This document shows, in pieces, positions 1 to 8,312 of a stretch of 64,000 bases of DNA. Source of the stretch: Arthrobacter sp. ISL-65. GTDB taxonomy: Bacteria; Actinomycetota; Actinomycetes; Actinomycetales; Micrococcaceae. The notes beneath the pieces were generated by a model. It made no database searches. It saw only the letters and a list, made by a program, of their open reading frames with translations, and was not told the origin of the DNA. The translations under genes were made by a program, and so were the position numbers. How positions within the stretch are numbered: position 1 is the first letter of the stretch; the number at the start of each line of letters is the position of its first letter. The stretch is from NCBI RefSeq assembly GCF_018613795.1, contig NZ_JAGGPN010000034.1:111279-175278 (forward strand), written 5' to 3'.

Positions 1-1439
1 GTGAGACCGTCACCCTTGGCGACGTTCGGCAGGCGGCGGGCCTCGTCGGACTCGTCGTCGCCGCGGCTTTCGTCCTTGCCCTCTTCATAGGCGGCCAGGA
101 AGCCGGGGAACGTGATGACCGTACCGGAGGCGGAGAACTCGGCGTCGCGGCCGTCGGCGGCCAATGCGCCCAGCCGGATGGTGGCGGTGGAACCCTTGGC
201 GTCGCCCATCTGGGAGGCGACGGTTCGCTTCCAGATCAGCTCGTACAGGCGGAATTCGTCCCCGCTGAGCTGCTTGGCCACCTGCGCCGGCGTACGGAAG
301 GAGTCGCCGGCAGGACGGATGGCCTCGTGGGCCTCCTGCGCGTTGGCGGCCTTACTGGTGTAAACGCGCGGCGACTGCGGAACGTATTCGGGACCGTACA
401 GCTCGGCAGCCTGCCGGCGCGCGGCCGTGACGGCCTCGTCGCTCAGCGCCGAGGAGTCCGTACGCATATACGTGATGTAGCCGTTCTCATACAGCCGCTG
501 CGCGACCTGCATGGTGCTCTTGGACGAGAACCGCAGCTTGCGGCCGGCCTCCTGCTGGAGCGTGGAGGTGGTGAAGGGCGCGGCGGGGCGGCGCGTGTAC
601 GGCTTGGTGTCCACCGAGCGGACGCGGAAATCGGCGTCCTGCAGCGCGGCGGCCAGTGAGGTGGCGAGTTCCTCGTTGAGGTGCGCAACATTGCGCGAGG
701 TGAGTTCGCCGTCGTCGTTAAAGTCCCGGCCGGTGGCCACCTTGGCGCCGTCAACGGCGGCGAGCTTCGCCTTAAAGGAACCGGCGTCGGAACCGAACTG
801 CCCGGTCAGATCCCAGTAGGACGCGGCCTTGAATGCCATGCGCTCCCGTTCGCGGTCCACCACCATTCGGGTGACCACGGACTGCACGCGGCCGGCGGAC
901 AGTCCGCGCGCCACCTTGCGCCACAGCACCGGGGAGATCTCGTAGCCATAGAGGCGGTCCAGGATGCGGCGGGTCTCCTGCGCGTCAACCAAGGCGGCAT
1001 CGACGTCGCGCAGGTTGTCCATAGCGCGGTGGATGGCTTCCTTGGTGATTTCACCGAAGGTCATCCGGTACACGGGGACCTTGGGCTTCAGGACCTCCAG
1101 GAGGTGCCACGCGATGGCTTCGCCCTCGCGGTCCCCATCGGTTGCGAGATAGAGCGCGTCGGCGTCTTTGAGCTGGGCCTTGAGCTCGGCCACCTTTTTC
1201 TTCTTGTCCGGGGAGACGACGTAATAGGGCTTGAAGTCGTTTTCGACGTCGACGGCGAACTTGCCCAGGGAGGTTTTCTTCAGGTCCGCGGGGAGCTCGG
1301 ACGGCTGCGGCAGGTCGCGGATGTGACCGATGGAGGCCTCAACGATGAAGCCCTCGCCCAGGTACTTGGCGATGGTCTTGCTCTTGGCCGGAGACTCCAC
1401 GATCACGAGTTTCTTGCCGGTTTTGGCCTTGCTTGGCAC
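1..1439 (-). CDS. topA: DNA topoisomerase I (partial, C-terminus outside window)
   Basis: Type IA topoisomerase that relaxes negatively supercoiled DNA by cutting one strand through a 5'-phosphotyrosine. About 479 N-terminal residues are present and the rest runs off the left edge. The start is a GTG opening PSKAKTGKKLVIVES. The Toprim domain is clear: the catalytic Glu in VESPAKSKT (residue 15) and the acidic DGDREGEA from about residue 101. The active-site tyrosine is in ITYMRTDSSAL, near residue 324, which matches the usual family spacing. The missing part would hold the C-terminal DNA-binding repeats. The 174-bp upstream gap carries a 12-bp palindrome. Identity is certain from these motifs. 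Confidence 0.97.
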   Translation of the reverse strand, partial: MPSKAKTGKKLVIVESPAKSKTIAKYLGEGFIVEASIGHIRDLPQPSELPADLKKTSLGKFAVDVENDFKPYYVVSPDKKKKVAELKAQLKDADALYLATDGDREGEAIAWHLLEVLKPKVPVYRMTFGEITKEAIHRAMDNLRDVDAALVDAQETRRILDRLYGYEISPVLWRKVARGLSAGRVQSVVTRMVVDRERERMAFKAASYWDLTGQFGSDAGSFKAKLAAVDGAKVATGRDFNDDGELTSRNVAHLNEELATSLAAALQDADFRVRSVDTKPYTRRPAAPFTTSTLQQEAGRKLRFSSKSTMQVAQRLYENGYITYMRTDSSALSDEAVTAARRQAAELYGPEYVPQSPRVYTSKAANAQEAHEAIRPAGDSFRTPAQVAKQLSGDEFRLYELIWKRTVASQMGDAKGSTATIRLGALAADGRDAEFSASGTVITFPGFLAAYEEGKDESRGDDESDEARRLPNVAKGDGL

Positions 1440-1504
1440 AGTGCTCCTACAGAAAAAGGTTGCTCGGGCAGATCAGCCCATACTGGCCTAGTTCACCATA
1501 TTTT

Positions 1505-1516
1505 GCAGAATTCTGC
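1505..1516. promoter_or_regulatory. 12-bp perfect palindrome upstream of topA
   Basis: GCAGAATTCTGC reads the same on both strands and lies 66 bp before the topA start, inside the only non-coding gap where the topA promoter can be. It may be a protein-binding site or chance. No clear -10/-35 pair could be fixed around it. Confidence 0.3.
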
Positions 1517-1613
1517 GCTGTCATGTGGAAAACGGTGGCCCCCGTCACTGCCGTGGCTGCCGGCCGCCCGGGCGTGTCCCCGCGGGCCGGCACGCGCCCG
1601 TCCGCCGCGCCCG

Positions 1614-2294
1614 TCAGGTGCCGCCGTTGCCGCCGGAGGCCCCCGGGAGGGTGCGGTCGTCGGGAATCATTGACCACATGGTGGCGATCCGCTCGGCGCC
1701 TGGTGGAATGCGGTTGGGATCCTCCAGCTCGTAGTCCCGTAGCAGCTCAAAGACCCTTTCCGTCAGTTCATTGCGCTGCTCGGCCGTCAGATAGAGAAGG
1801 TTGTTGGCGAGCAGCACCGCCGACGCCGGCTCGGCGGACTCACCGCGTTGGCGCTGTTCGTCGCGGGCCCGGGCGTAGGCGCTGGCGCGGCGCCGGAATG
1901 CGTCCAGTTCGAGGTCGATCACGGCGAAGTCCGGACCGGCCACCGCCCCGCCGGAGTTGATCGCAAAATCCGTGCCCGCCGCCTTCCACCGGCGTTCGCG
2001 GGCGTCGGCCGACGCCTCGGCCGGGACCACGATGCCCCACTTCTGCAGTGCCCGCAGATGGTAGCTCATCGCGCTGGGGGTGAGCCCGGTCTGCTGGGCA
2101 AGTTCCGTGGCCGTGCGGCTGGACTGCGTGGAGTACAGCTCGGAGATGACCTCCAGGCGGGCGGCATGGGCCAGGGCCCGGATCGCCTTGGGGTCGGTGA
2201 TTTCCACCTTCTTTTCCGGCCGGGTCCTGCGGCGCGGGGCGGCTTCCGGCGCCGGTCCCGGGGGCGTCGCCGGTGCCGGCGTGTCAGTACTCAC
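1614..2294 (-). CDS. ArsR-type winged-helix transcriptional regulator
   Basis: A 226-residue regulator. After a Pro/Ala-rich N-terminal tail, residues of about 32-100 form an ArsR-like winged helix: DPKAIRALAHAARLEVISEL, then the recognition segment ATELAQQTGLTPSAMSYHLRAL, then a wing ending RERRWKA. The C-terminal half is helical and charged, and has no metal-binding Cys cluster, so metal sensing is unlikely. Family members of this length usually act as local repressors or as regulators of transport genes, but the target cannot be read here. The neighbours (topA, a small unknown gene) are separately oriented. An inverted repeat upstream is a candidate autoregulatory site. Confidence 0.85.
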   Translation of the reverse strand: MSTDTPAPATPPGPAPEAAPRRRTRPEKKVEITDPKAIRALAHAARLEVISELYSTQSSRTATELAQQTGLTPSAMSYHLRALQKWGIVVPAEASADARERRWKAAGTDFAINSGGAVAGPDFAVIDLELDAFRRRASAYARARDEQRQRGESAEPASAVLLANNLLYLTAEQRNELTERVFELLRDYELEDPNRIPPGAERIATMWSMIPDDRTLPGASGGNGGT

Positions 2295-2379
2295 TTCATC
2301 AGTTTACGCAGCACCAAGGAGCTCTGAAAGAAATGCTTGATATCCACGGTCCTGGGCCAGCCGGCTTGCCCGGAAATAC

Positions 2380-2396
2380 TAAGCATGCTTTGCTTA
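2380..2396. promoter_or_regulatory. inverted repeat TAAGCA-N5-TGCTTA, candidate ArsR-type operator
   Basis: Perfect 6-bp arms separated by TGCTT lie between the divergent ArsR-type gene and the small gene to the right. The size and AT-richness fit a winged-helix dimer site. Inference only. Confidence 0.4.
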
Positions 2397-2472
2397 CATG
2401 CGTAAACAGACCTCCCGCAAGCAGTTCGCGGCGGGGCCGCCAGCGTTGGCAGCCCCGTGAGAAGCCCAAAGG

Positions 2473-2793
2473 ATGACCATGATTACCCTCGACGAAGACG
2501 CTTTGATGCCTGCAACCCGGCCCGGGGGAGAAATGGCAGGCTCAAGCCTGGACGCGGGCACGGCCACCGACAGCTCCCTGCTGGCGGCAACGGGCACCCC
2601 GCGGCACTGCCGGCGGTCAATGAAGCGCCTGGATCAGGAATTCTCCCTGGAAATGGCCATTCGGGTGGACGGCCAGCGCCTGATCCGCTCCATGAAGGCC
2701 GTGGGCGCCGCCGACGCCGTGACCTACCGGTGCACGTGCGGCTTCACCATCGACGTTCCTGCTCCCGGGATGGGCCGCGCCCTGATTAACTGA
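2473..2793 (+). CDS. small hypothetical protein with CxCG motif
   Basis: A 106-residue protein of unknown function. The first 45 residues are Ala/Thr/Gly-rich and look disordered. The C-terminal half is more ordered: RRSMKRLDQEFSLEMAIRV, then YRCTCGFTIDVPAPGMG. The closely spaced cysteines (RCTCGF) could bind metal or be incidental. Either the first ATG or the one two codons later could be the start. A strong bidirectional hairpin follows the stop, which supports a real transcription unit ending here. There is no signal peptide or membrane segment. Confidence 0.6.
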   Translation: MTMITLDEDALMPATRPGGEMAGSSLDAGTATDSSLLAATGTPRHCRRSMKRLDQEFSLEMAIRVDGQRLIRSMKAVGAADAVTYRCTCGFTIDVPAPGMGRALIN

Positions 2794-2822
2794 AAGTGCC
2801 TGCGCGCTCCCAGCGCGAACGT

Positions 2823-2866
2823 ACAGTTGCGGCCCCGGATCCACTGAGATTCGGGGCCGCAACTGT
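2823..2866. terminator. bidirectional hairpin terminator between convergent genes
   Basis: The 14-bp perfect arms ACAGTTGCGGCCCC and GGGGCCGCAACTGT are extended by several inner pairs around a short loop. It lies between the convergent small gene and methyltransferase gene and can serve both strands. Confidence 0.85.
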
Positions 2867-2888
2867 CCTTCGCGCTACGGGGCCGGCG

Positions 2889-4508
2889 TCATTCCGGCTC
2901 AACAGGCAGCAGGAATCCGTCCCGGACCAGATTGGCCACTTCGGTGAGCAGGCCAGCCCGGAAGGTGCCGCCGTCGAACCCCTCCGTTCCACCCAGCAGC
3001 GCCTCAAGGGCGCCGATAATCTGTCCGGCGGTCAGGTCGCCGTCGCACGCGGAGACAAAGCCCGCCAGTTCGGTGCTCAGCAGGTTGGTGCGGCGGAGGC
3101 CGGCTCCCTGGCGCAGCAGGATGACACCGGGGTGTTCGGCACCGGGGCGCTGGTGCCGCTCCTCGGTGACGTCCTCGGCCACAAGAAGGTGGGCCGCGGT
3201 CACGTCGTGGGCGGCGAGCCAGTCAGCCCGTTCCACCGCTGCCGCCAGGTGCGGGCCGACAGGCTGTTCAATCGGGTAGGTGATCTCTTCGAACCGGCGG
3301 ATCCGCCGTTCACCGGCCGGCCGGCGCAAAAAGACCATGCCGAAGCCGATGCCGCCGACATTCCGCGACGCGAAGTCGTCCAGGTACGCGGCGTAGGCCT
3401 CCTGGTAATGCCGGCGGTCCCGGGTTTCGGAGGCATCCTGCAGCCAGGTCTCGGCGTACAGCTCCGGCCCCACCTGTTCGCGCTGGATGAACCACGCGTC
3501 AGTGTCCGGACCGGCCCAGCTTTGCGGCCGCTCATCCCACGCCGAACCCTCCGGGATTTCCCAGTTGCCCAAAAGCTGGGCTGTTCCGCCCGGGGCCAGC
3601 ACGTCAGGCAGGGAGCGGATGAGCGATGCGACGATATCATCTCCCGGCAGGCCGCCGTCGCGGTAGGTGAACTGGTCGGCCGCGGCCTCCCCCGCACTGC
3701 GCGGTGTGATGACAAAGGGCGGATTGGATACGACGAGGTCAAAAGCCTCGCCGGCAACAGGCTCGAGGAGCGATCCGACCCGCAGGCTCACCCGCTCTTC
3801 CGGCCGTGCCGGATCAATGGCCAGGGCTTCGGCATTGAGCAGGAGGTTGAAGCGAGTGAATGCGAGTGCGCGCTCCGAGATGTCAGTGGCGGTGACGTGG
3901 CCGCTGTGCTGCAGGAGATGGAAGGTCTGGATGCCGCAGCCGGTGCCCAGGTCCAGTGCTCTTTCGGCATGGCGGCGGATGGTGGTCTGGACAAGGGTGG
4001 TGGATGCCTGCCCGATGCCCAGGACGTGGTCGTGCCTGAGGACGCCGGGCCGCTGGTGCGCGGCGAGGTCGCTGGCCACCCAGATTTCGACGCCGGCGTT
4101 CCCGCCCGACTCCCAGCCGTAGGGGCGCAGGTCCAATTCGGCGGCGGCCTCGGTCCCGGTGATTTTCGCCAGGCCAAGAGCCACCAGGCCTTCGGCGCGG
4201 GTCCGCGGCAGCACGGCGTCGAGCACCCCCGCTTCCTGCGGAACGGCCAGAAGCCAGAAACGCACGACGGCGGCCAGCGCCGCGGTGCGCGGCTCGCCGG
4301 CGGCTGCTGCTTCAGTCGCGATCAGTGCCGGGATGAGCTGGTCCCTGTTCAGGGCCGCATACGCCGAGTCCCCCAGCAGGTCCGCCACGCCCTCGAGGGT
4401 GTAGCCCACCGCGCGGAGGTCTGAGGCCAGGGCCTGCAGAAGGTCGGGCAGGTCGCTGCGCGGTGCGTCGGGAATGTTGCCGGCGGTGAAGTGCGTTGGT
4501 TCGGTCAC
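2889..4508 (-). CDS. class I SAM-dependent methyltransferase, HemK/RlmG-like
   Basis: A 539-residue methyltransferase. An N-terminal helical domain (about 1-150) precedes a Rossmann methyltransferase core: SAM-binding DLGTGCGIQT begins at D186, an acidic VTATDIS follows, and the substrate motif NPPF is at residues 262-265. NPPF/NPPY is the signature of enzymes methylating amide or exocyclic amino groups (protein Gln N5 or RNA guanine/adenine). A further C-terminal domain of about 180 residues, unlike HemK, includes a Leu-rich FVSACDGDLTAGQIIGAL segment. The actinobacterial family keeps this three-part layout. The target, rRNA or protein, cannot be decided from sequence. Confidence 0.88.
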   Translation of the reverse strand: MTEPTHFTAGNIPDAPRSDLPDLLQALASDLRAVGYTLEGVADLLGDSAYAALNRDQLIPALIATEAAAAGEPRTAALAAVVRFWLLAVPQEAGVLDAVLPRTRAEGLVALGLAKITGTEAAAELDLRPYGWESGGNAGVEIWVASDLAAHQRPGVLRHDHVLGIGQASTTLVQTTIRRHAERALDLGTGCGIQTFHLLQHSGHVTATDISERALAFTRFNLLLNAEALAIDPARPEERVSLRVGSLLEPVAGEAFDLVVSNPPFVITPRSAGEAAADQFTYRDGGLPGDDIVASLIRSLPDVLAPGGTAQLLGNWEIPEGSAWDERPQSWAGPDTDAWFIQREQVGPELYAETWLQDASETRDRRHYQEAYAAYLDDFASRNVGGIGFGMVFLRRPAGERRIRRFEEITYPIEQPVGPHLAAAVERADWLAAHDVTAAHLLVAEDVTEERHQRPGAEHPGVILLRQGAGLRRTNLLSTELAGFVSACDGDLTAGQIIGALEALLGGTEGFDGGTFRAGLLTEVANLVRDGFLLPVEPE

Positions 4509-4656
4509 CGGCCAAGTCTATTTCCCGGCTATGCCTGCGTGCCGGTCATGCCCTTCCGGCCACTCCCGCCCTCAGTCCGAGGATCGGGCATGGCGTGTGG
4601 TGCCTCCTTATTGTCGGCGTCTGATTATTGTCGGCACCTGAAGCTACAGTTGGGCC

Positions 4657-5247
4657 ATGTTCGGAACCCAGGCGGTGGCGGCCGATCCCGATTGGCTGCG
4701 GTACGCGGCGGCATTCGCCCCGCTGCTGGCCGCCGTCATTGCCGGCTGGATCGCCTGGCGCGCGCTCGCCCAGCGGCGCGAGGCGGACCGTCGTGACCAA
4801 TGGTGGAAGCGGACCCAGTGGGCCATCGACCTTGCCATGGACCGCGACTTCAGCAGGGCCATCGTGGGCCTGGTCGCGCTGAAGCACCTTGCGGCCAGTG
4901 ATCTGTGCACCGACGAGGACTACGAGATGCTGGACAAAATCGGCGGCGCCAAGATCGATGCCCTGACCCTGTCCGGGGAGAGCGCCAGGCGCGAGGCCGC
5001 GAAACCCCCACCCACGGAACCGCAGCGGCCGGCACCGCAACCCCCACATCACGAGACGGCAGTGCCGCCCGGTGCGGGACGGACCACGGTCATTCCCGTG
5101 CCCCTGGAGTCACGGGGCGAGCGCGTGCTGGCGACCTCCGCCGGCATGGCCAAAGTGCTGGCTGAGGCAGACAGACTTGTCTCTTTTGTGGCCTCACGGC
5201 GGAGCGGGAGGAGGGGAACGGAAACCGGCATTACCTCGAACGGGTAA
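4657..5247 (+). CDS. hypothetical single-pass membrane protein
   Basis: A 196-residue protein with one membrane segment at about residues 15-37 (YAAAFAPLLAAVIAGWIAW). A charged, Trp-rich cytoplasmic stretch follows (RREADRRDQWWKRTQWAIDLAM), then a short helical region, a Pro-rich linker (about 112-140) and a basic C-terminus. It resembles small actinobacterial inner-membrane proteins with a helical domain behind the anchor. No enzymatic motif is visible. It ends 10 bp before the next gene, the lipoprotein, on the same strand, so the two are probably cotranscribed. Confidence 0.72.
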   Translation: MFGTQAVAADPDWLRYAAAFAPLLAAVIAGWIAWRALAQRREADRRDQWWKRTQWAIDLAMDRDFSRAIVGLVALKHLAASDLCTDEDYEMLDKIGGAKIDALTLSGESARREAAKPPPTEPQRPAPQPPHHETAVPPGAGRTTVIPVPLESRGERVLATSAGMAKVLAEADRLVSFVASRRSGRRGTETGITSNG

Positions 5248-5257
5248 GTTTGAAGTC

Positions 5258-5701
5258 ATGCCTGACCGTTCTCCTCTGTTTTCCCGTGCCCTGGGCGGGA
5301 CGGCCGCATCCGCCGTCATGGTTCTGGCAGTTACTGCCTGCTCCCCCGTGGTGTCGATCGAAAATGCCGATGTTCCGCAGTGGCGGGCCACCGCCCTGCC
5401 CTCCGACGGCCAGGCAGTGCTGGAGGACGCCGGCAAGATCCTCAACCGGGACCGGATCATCCAGGCGGCAGCCAGCGTCCCGGCAGGCGCGTACACGCTG
5501 ACCATTACCTGCGACGGCGGCGGGAAGGCGTTCTTCGCGGTGACGCTCGCCGGCAAGGAACTGGCGGAAGCCGGAGCGGCCTGCAACGGCAGCCGCGAAG
5601 CCGCGACGATCACCGTACCGAAGGCCGGGCGAATGGAGATCAGCGCCTCCAGCGTGGACGCGCCGCTCCTGTACGCCTACCATCTGGTTCCAGCGCGCTA
5701 A
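5258..5701 (+). CDS. secreted lipoprotein, paralogue of the next gene
   Basis: A 147-residue putative lipoprotein. The signal peptide ends in the lipobox VTAC, with lipidated Cys28, so the product should be anchored to the outer face of the membrane. The mature part contains PAGAYTLTITCDGGGKAFF, a later Cys (AACNGS) and a beta-rich tail. The next gene has a similar layout (PSGTYSLTLAC, then LRCGTS), so the two look like diverged tandem copies. Function is unknown; paired Cys may form a disulfide. The start chosen is the ATG directly before the signal peptide. Longer in-frame starts would overlap the upstream gene. Confidence 0.72.
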   Translation: MPDRSPLFSRALGGTAASAVMVLAVTACSPVVSIENADVPQWRATALPSDGQAVLEDAGKILNRDRIIQAAASVPAGAYTLTITCDGGGKAFFAVTLAGKELAEAGAACNGSREAATITVPKAGRMEISASSVDAPLLYAYHLVPAR

Positions 5702-5822
5702 TCCGGGGCCCATCGGCGGCGGGGCCGCATGGACCCGCAGCTCCGGGACAGCCAAGGGAGAATTTTTTCTCCCGGCGGATTGCCATCTGTACCGGCGCCT
5801 CCGCCAGGCCTAAAGTCGGGGT

Positions 5823-6383
5823 ATGCCCACGGTGCGGATCGCCTCCGCGCGTCGTTTCCCGGGGCGGGCGCAACGCACGGTTTGGCTGCGGGCGCCGGCA
5901 GCCGCCGTCGTGCTTTTCTTTGTGCTGGTTGCCGCCGTCCTGGGCGGCTGTGAATACAGCTATGACGACGGCCGGGGCGAACTTCCAGACGCCCCTGCGG
6001 TGACGGATCCCGTGTTGCCCCGGGACCCGCTGGAGAACGTGCCGGTGTCGGGCGAGGAGCTCACCGAATGGGCGAAGGAAGTCATGCCTGACGCCGAGGG
6101 ACAGGTTTTCAATACGAACTACGGCAGCGTTGAGAGGGGACACAGCAAGACGGAGTCCACGGGCCAGCTGCCGAGCGGCACGTACTCCCTCACCCTCGCC
6201 TGCCGGAGCGAGCGGCGGGTCTCATTCACAGTCCGCGACGCCGAGTTCGCCCTGGTTGACCTGAGCCTCCGTTGCGGCACGTCCCGCGTCAATGTGGTGC
6301 ACCTGTCCAAGGACTCCGTGCTTCGGGTGACGGTGGAGGTGCGATCGGACGCCAATTTCGCCTACCGGATCAGCCGGATCTGA
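5823..6383 (+). CDS. secreted lipoprotein, second paralogue
   Basis: A 186-residue lipoprotein. A basic N-region (RRFPGRAQRTVWLR) is followed by a hydrophobic stretch and the lipobox LGGC, with Cys43. After an acidic linker the C-terminal domain holds PSGTYSLTLACRSERRVSFTV and LRCGTSRVNVV, which match in order and spacing the two Cys-centred segments of the preceding lipoprotein. The domain looks like a small beta-sandwich that might bind a ligand or partner. The gene lies 121 bp after its paralogue and may have its own promoter. Function is unknown. Confidence 0.72.
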   Translation: MPTVRIASARRFPGRAQRTVWLRAPAAAVVLFFVLVAAVLGGCEYSYDDGRGELPDAPAVTDPVLPRDPLENVPVSGEELTEWAKEVMPDAEGQVFNTNYGSVERGHSKTESTGQLPSGTYSLTLACRSERRVSFTVRDAEFALVDLSLRCGTSRVNVVHLSKDSVLRVTVEVRSDANFAYRISRI

Positions 6384-6460
6384 CGCAACGCCTTTGCAGC
6401 CGTCCAGGTTGTCCAGGCCGTCCAGGGCAGCCGTCGCTCCAGCCCAGCCGTCCCTGCCGT

Positions 6461-7354
6461 TCAGGCGGCGCAGCCGTCCGGGCAGCGCAGCGTCTCGGGG
6501 TTGGCAGCGCACCCAGCGCAGTACAGGGTGAGCGTGCGGCAGCTCAGGTTCGAGCAGTTCTCGAACTTGCTCGTGGGCGTCTGGCACCGGACGCACTCGC
6601 CGATGGTCTTGGCATCTTCGCTGAATTCGAGGTGCATGCGCTTGTCGAAGACGTACAGGGAGCCCTCCCAGAGGCCCTGGTCCTTGAACTTTTCGCCGTA
6701 GCGCACGATGCCGCCGTCCAGCTGGTACACCTCTTTGAAGCCGCGGTTCACCATGAGGCTGGACAGCACCTCGCAACGGATGCCCCCGGTGCAGTACGTG
6801 ACGACGGGCTGGTCCTTGAGGTGGTCGTACTTGCCGGAGTCGAGCTCGGTGATGAAGTCGTGAGTGGTGGCAACGTCAGGGACAACGGCGTCCTTGAACT
6901 TGCCGATCTGTGCTTCAAAGGCGTTGCGGCCGTCAAAGAACACGACGTCCTGGCCGCTGGCCTTCCTCGAGTCGACGAGTTCGTGGAGTTCCTCGGGCAA
7001 CAGATGCGTCCCGCCTCCCACGACGCCGTTATCGTCCACCTTCAGTTCGCCGGGCGCACCGAACGAGACGATCTCGTCGCGGACCTTGACGCTCAGGCGG
7101 GGGAAGTCCTCCGCACCGCCGCTGGACCACTTGACGTCGATGCCGTGGAAGCCCCTGTATTCGCGGGTGGTTTTCACGTACTGCTTGACGGCCCCGATCT
7201 CCCCGCCGACGGTCGCGTTGATGCCGTCCTTGGAGATAAGGATCCGTCCGGTCAGGCCGAGCTTTTCGCACAGGGCACGCTGCCAGAGCCGAACAGCGTC
7301 CGGGTCTGCGATGGGAGTAAAGCCGTAAAAAAGTACGATTCGGTTCAAAGCCAC
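6461..7354 (-). CDS. trhO: tRNA uridine(34) hydroxylase, rhodanese-like TrhO
   Basis: A 297-residue rhodanese-family protein (UPF0176). TrhO enzymes install 5-hydroxyuridine at the wobble position of some tRNAs using oxygen. The order is typical: an N-terminal ferredoxin-like domain ([27 protein letters not shown]), a rhodanese domain with catalytic Cys188 in YCTGGIRCE, and a Cys-rich C-terminus with four CxxC/Cx4C-type pairs (CVRCQT, CSNLSC, CAGCAAN, CPDGC), which is common in actinobacterial members and probably binds zinc. It is a monocistronic unit divergent from the acetyltransferase gene. Confidence 0.93.
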   Translation of the reverse strand: MALNRIVLFYGFTPIADPDAVRLWQRALCEKLGLTGRILISKDGINATVGGEIGAVKQYVKTTREYRGFHGIDVKWSSGGAEDFPRLSVKVRDEIVSFGAPGELKVDDNGVVGGGTHLLPEELHELVDSRKASGQDVVFFDGRNAFEAQIGKFKDAVVPDVATTHDFITELDSGKYDHLKDQPVVTYCTGGIRCEVLSSLMVNRGFKEVYQLDGGIVRYGEKFKDQGLWEGSLYVFDKRMHLEFSEDAKTIGECVRCQTPTSKFENCSNLSCRTLTLYCAGCAANPETLRCPDGCAA

Positions 7355-7422
7355 GTATTTAAGGGTACTTGGTGGCTGCCGGGGACGGATTCAGACCCGG
7401 GAAGAGCCGCCTATCACAATTG

Positions 7423-7454
7423 CATAAGCAAGCACCAAAGCCCTGTTGCTTATG
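7423..7454. promoter_or_regulatory. 9-bp inverted repeat before the acetyltransferase gene
   Basis: CATAAGCAA and TTGCTTATG are perfect arms with a 14-nt spacer. The site lies between the divergent trhO and GNAT genes and ends 24 bp before the preferred GNAT start. It could be an operator or a 5' leader hairpin. Confidence 0.45.
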
Positions 7455-7478
7455 ACAGCGCTGGAATACTCTCGTCAC

Positions 7479-8171
7479 ATGACGCCAGAAGCCATGGTTG
7501 GAGACATCACTCATCTGCTTGAAGTTTGGGTAGCCGGTTGGGCTGGTTGCCGGGGCTATGAGACGCGCACCGAGGGACGGTTCCCCGCCGCCCTTCGTGC
7601 TGACACGACCGGGGACTGGGAATACTTCGCCTCTGATCCTACGGACGCCGAGTTCGCGGACCTGGCAGCAAAGACTGCCGAAGCCCCCAAGCGGGTCCTG
7701 ACCATCCTGACCAATGATGTAGGACGCTACAAGCTCCTGGCTGAACAACACAACCTCAACGCCACGTCAGCGTCCCAGACCATGATGGTCGTGGACATGG
7801 AAACCCAGGACTCCGAGGACCCGTGGCTCTCGGACGACGACCTGTCCCTGAAAACGTGGGAGTCCGACGGTGTCCACTTTGCCGAAGTTCGATCCGGCGA
7901 CACGCTGGCCGTGAGCGGCCGTGTGGTGGTCATCAACGGCACCGCGGTGTTCGACAAGATTGTCACCGAACCCTCCTTCCAGCGCCGGGGCCTGGGCAGC
8001 TTCATCATGAAGGCGCTGGCGGCGCAGGCGTTTTCACACGATGTGGAGGACGGCCTCCTGTTGGCTTCCTTGGATGGGCAGAAGCTTTATTCACATCTGG
8101 GCTGGTCCTCTGTGTGCCACGTCCTGATGCTCTCCGCCTCCGATGAGGGCTCCGACCTCTCCGTGGTCTGA
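7479..8171 (+). CDS. GNAT family N-acetyltransferase
   Basis: About 230 residues. The C-terminal third carries the acetyl-CoA-binding GNAT core: VVVINGTAVFDKIVTEPSFQ, then the pyrophosphate-binding loop RRGLGSFIMKALAAQAF (R/Q-x-x-G-x-G/A), and a terminal SHLGWSSV strand. The N-terminal half is an unusual helical extension beginning TPEAMVGDITHLLEVWVAGWAGC. Three ATGs are in frame; the second was chosen because the first overlaps an inverted repeat and lacks a ribosome site. The substrate cannot be told. It probably acts on a small molecule or peptide amine. Confidence 0.8.
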   Translation: MTPEAMVGDITHLLEVWVAGWAGCRGYETRTEGRFPAALRADTTGDWEYFASDPTDAEFADLAAKTAEAPKRVLTILTNDVGRYKLLAEQHNLNATSASQTMMVVDMETQDSEDPWLSDDDLSLKTWESDGVHFAEVRSGDTLAVSGRVVVINGTAVFDKIVTEPSFQRRGLGSFIMKALAAQAFSHDVEDGLLLASLDGQKLYSHLGWSSVCHVLMLSASDEGSDLSVV

Positions 8172-8227
8172 CCCTTCCCTGCACACGCCCCTGCCTGATT
8201 CCGTCCCGGGCCAGCTGTTGTTTGCAG

Positions 8228-8281
8228 GTTCGCTGTTCCGTGCCGGTTCACTGTTCCGTGCCGGTTCACTGTTCCGTGCCG
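8228..8281 (+). repeat. three tandem 18-bp repeats
   Basis: GTTCACTGTTCCGTGCCG occurs three times head to tail, with one substitution in the first copy, ending 31 bp before the helicase start. It may be a promoter-proximal binding array or slippage product. Confidence 0.8.
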
Positions 8282-8312
8282 GCGATTTTTGCCCGGATGA
8301 AACAATGTTGGG

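Noticed and set aside
2796..4424. 542-codon plus-strand open frame opposite the methyltransferase
   Set aside because: It begins inside a terminator hairpin and shows no domain, whereas the minus frame has SAM and NPPF motifs.
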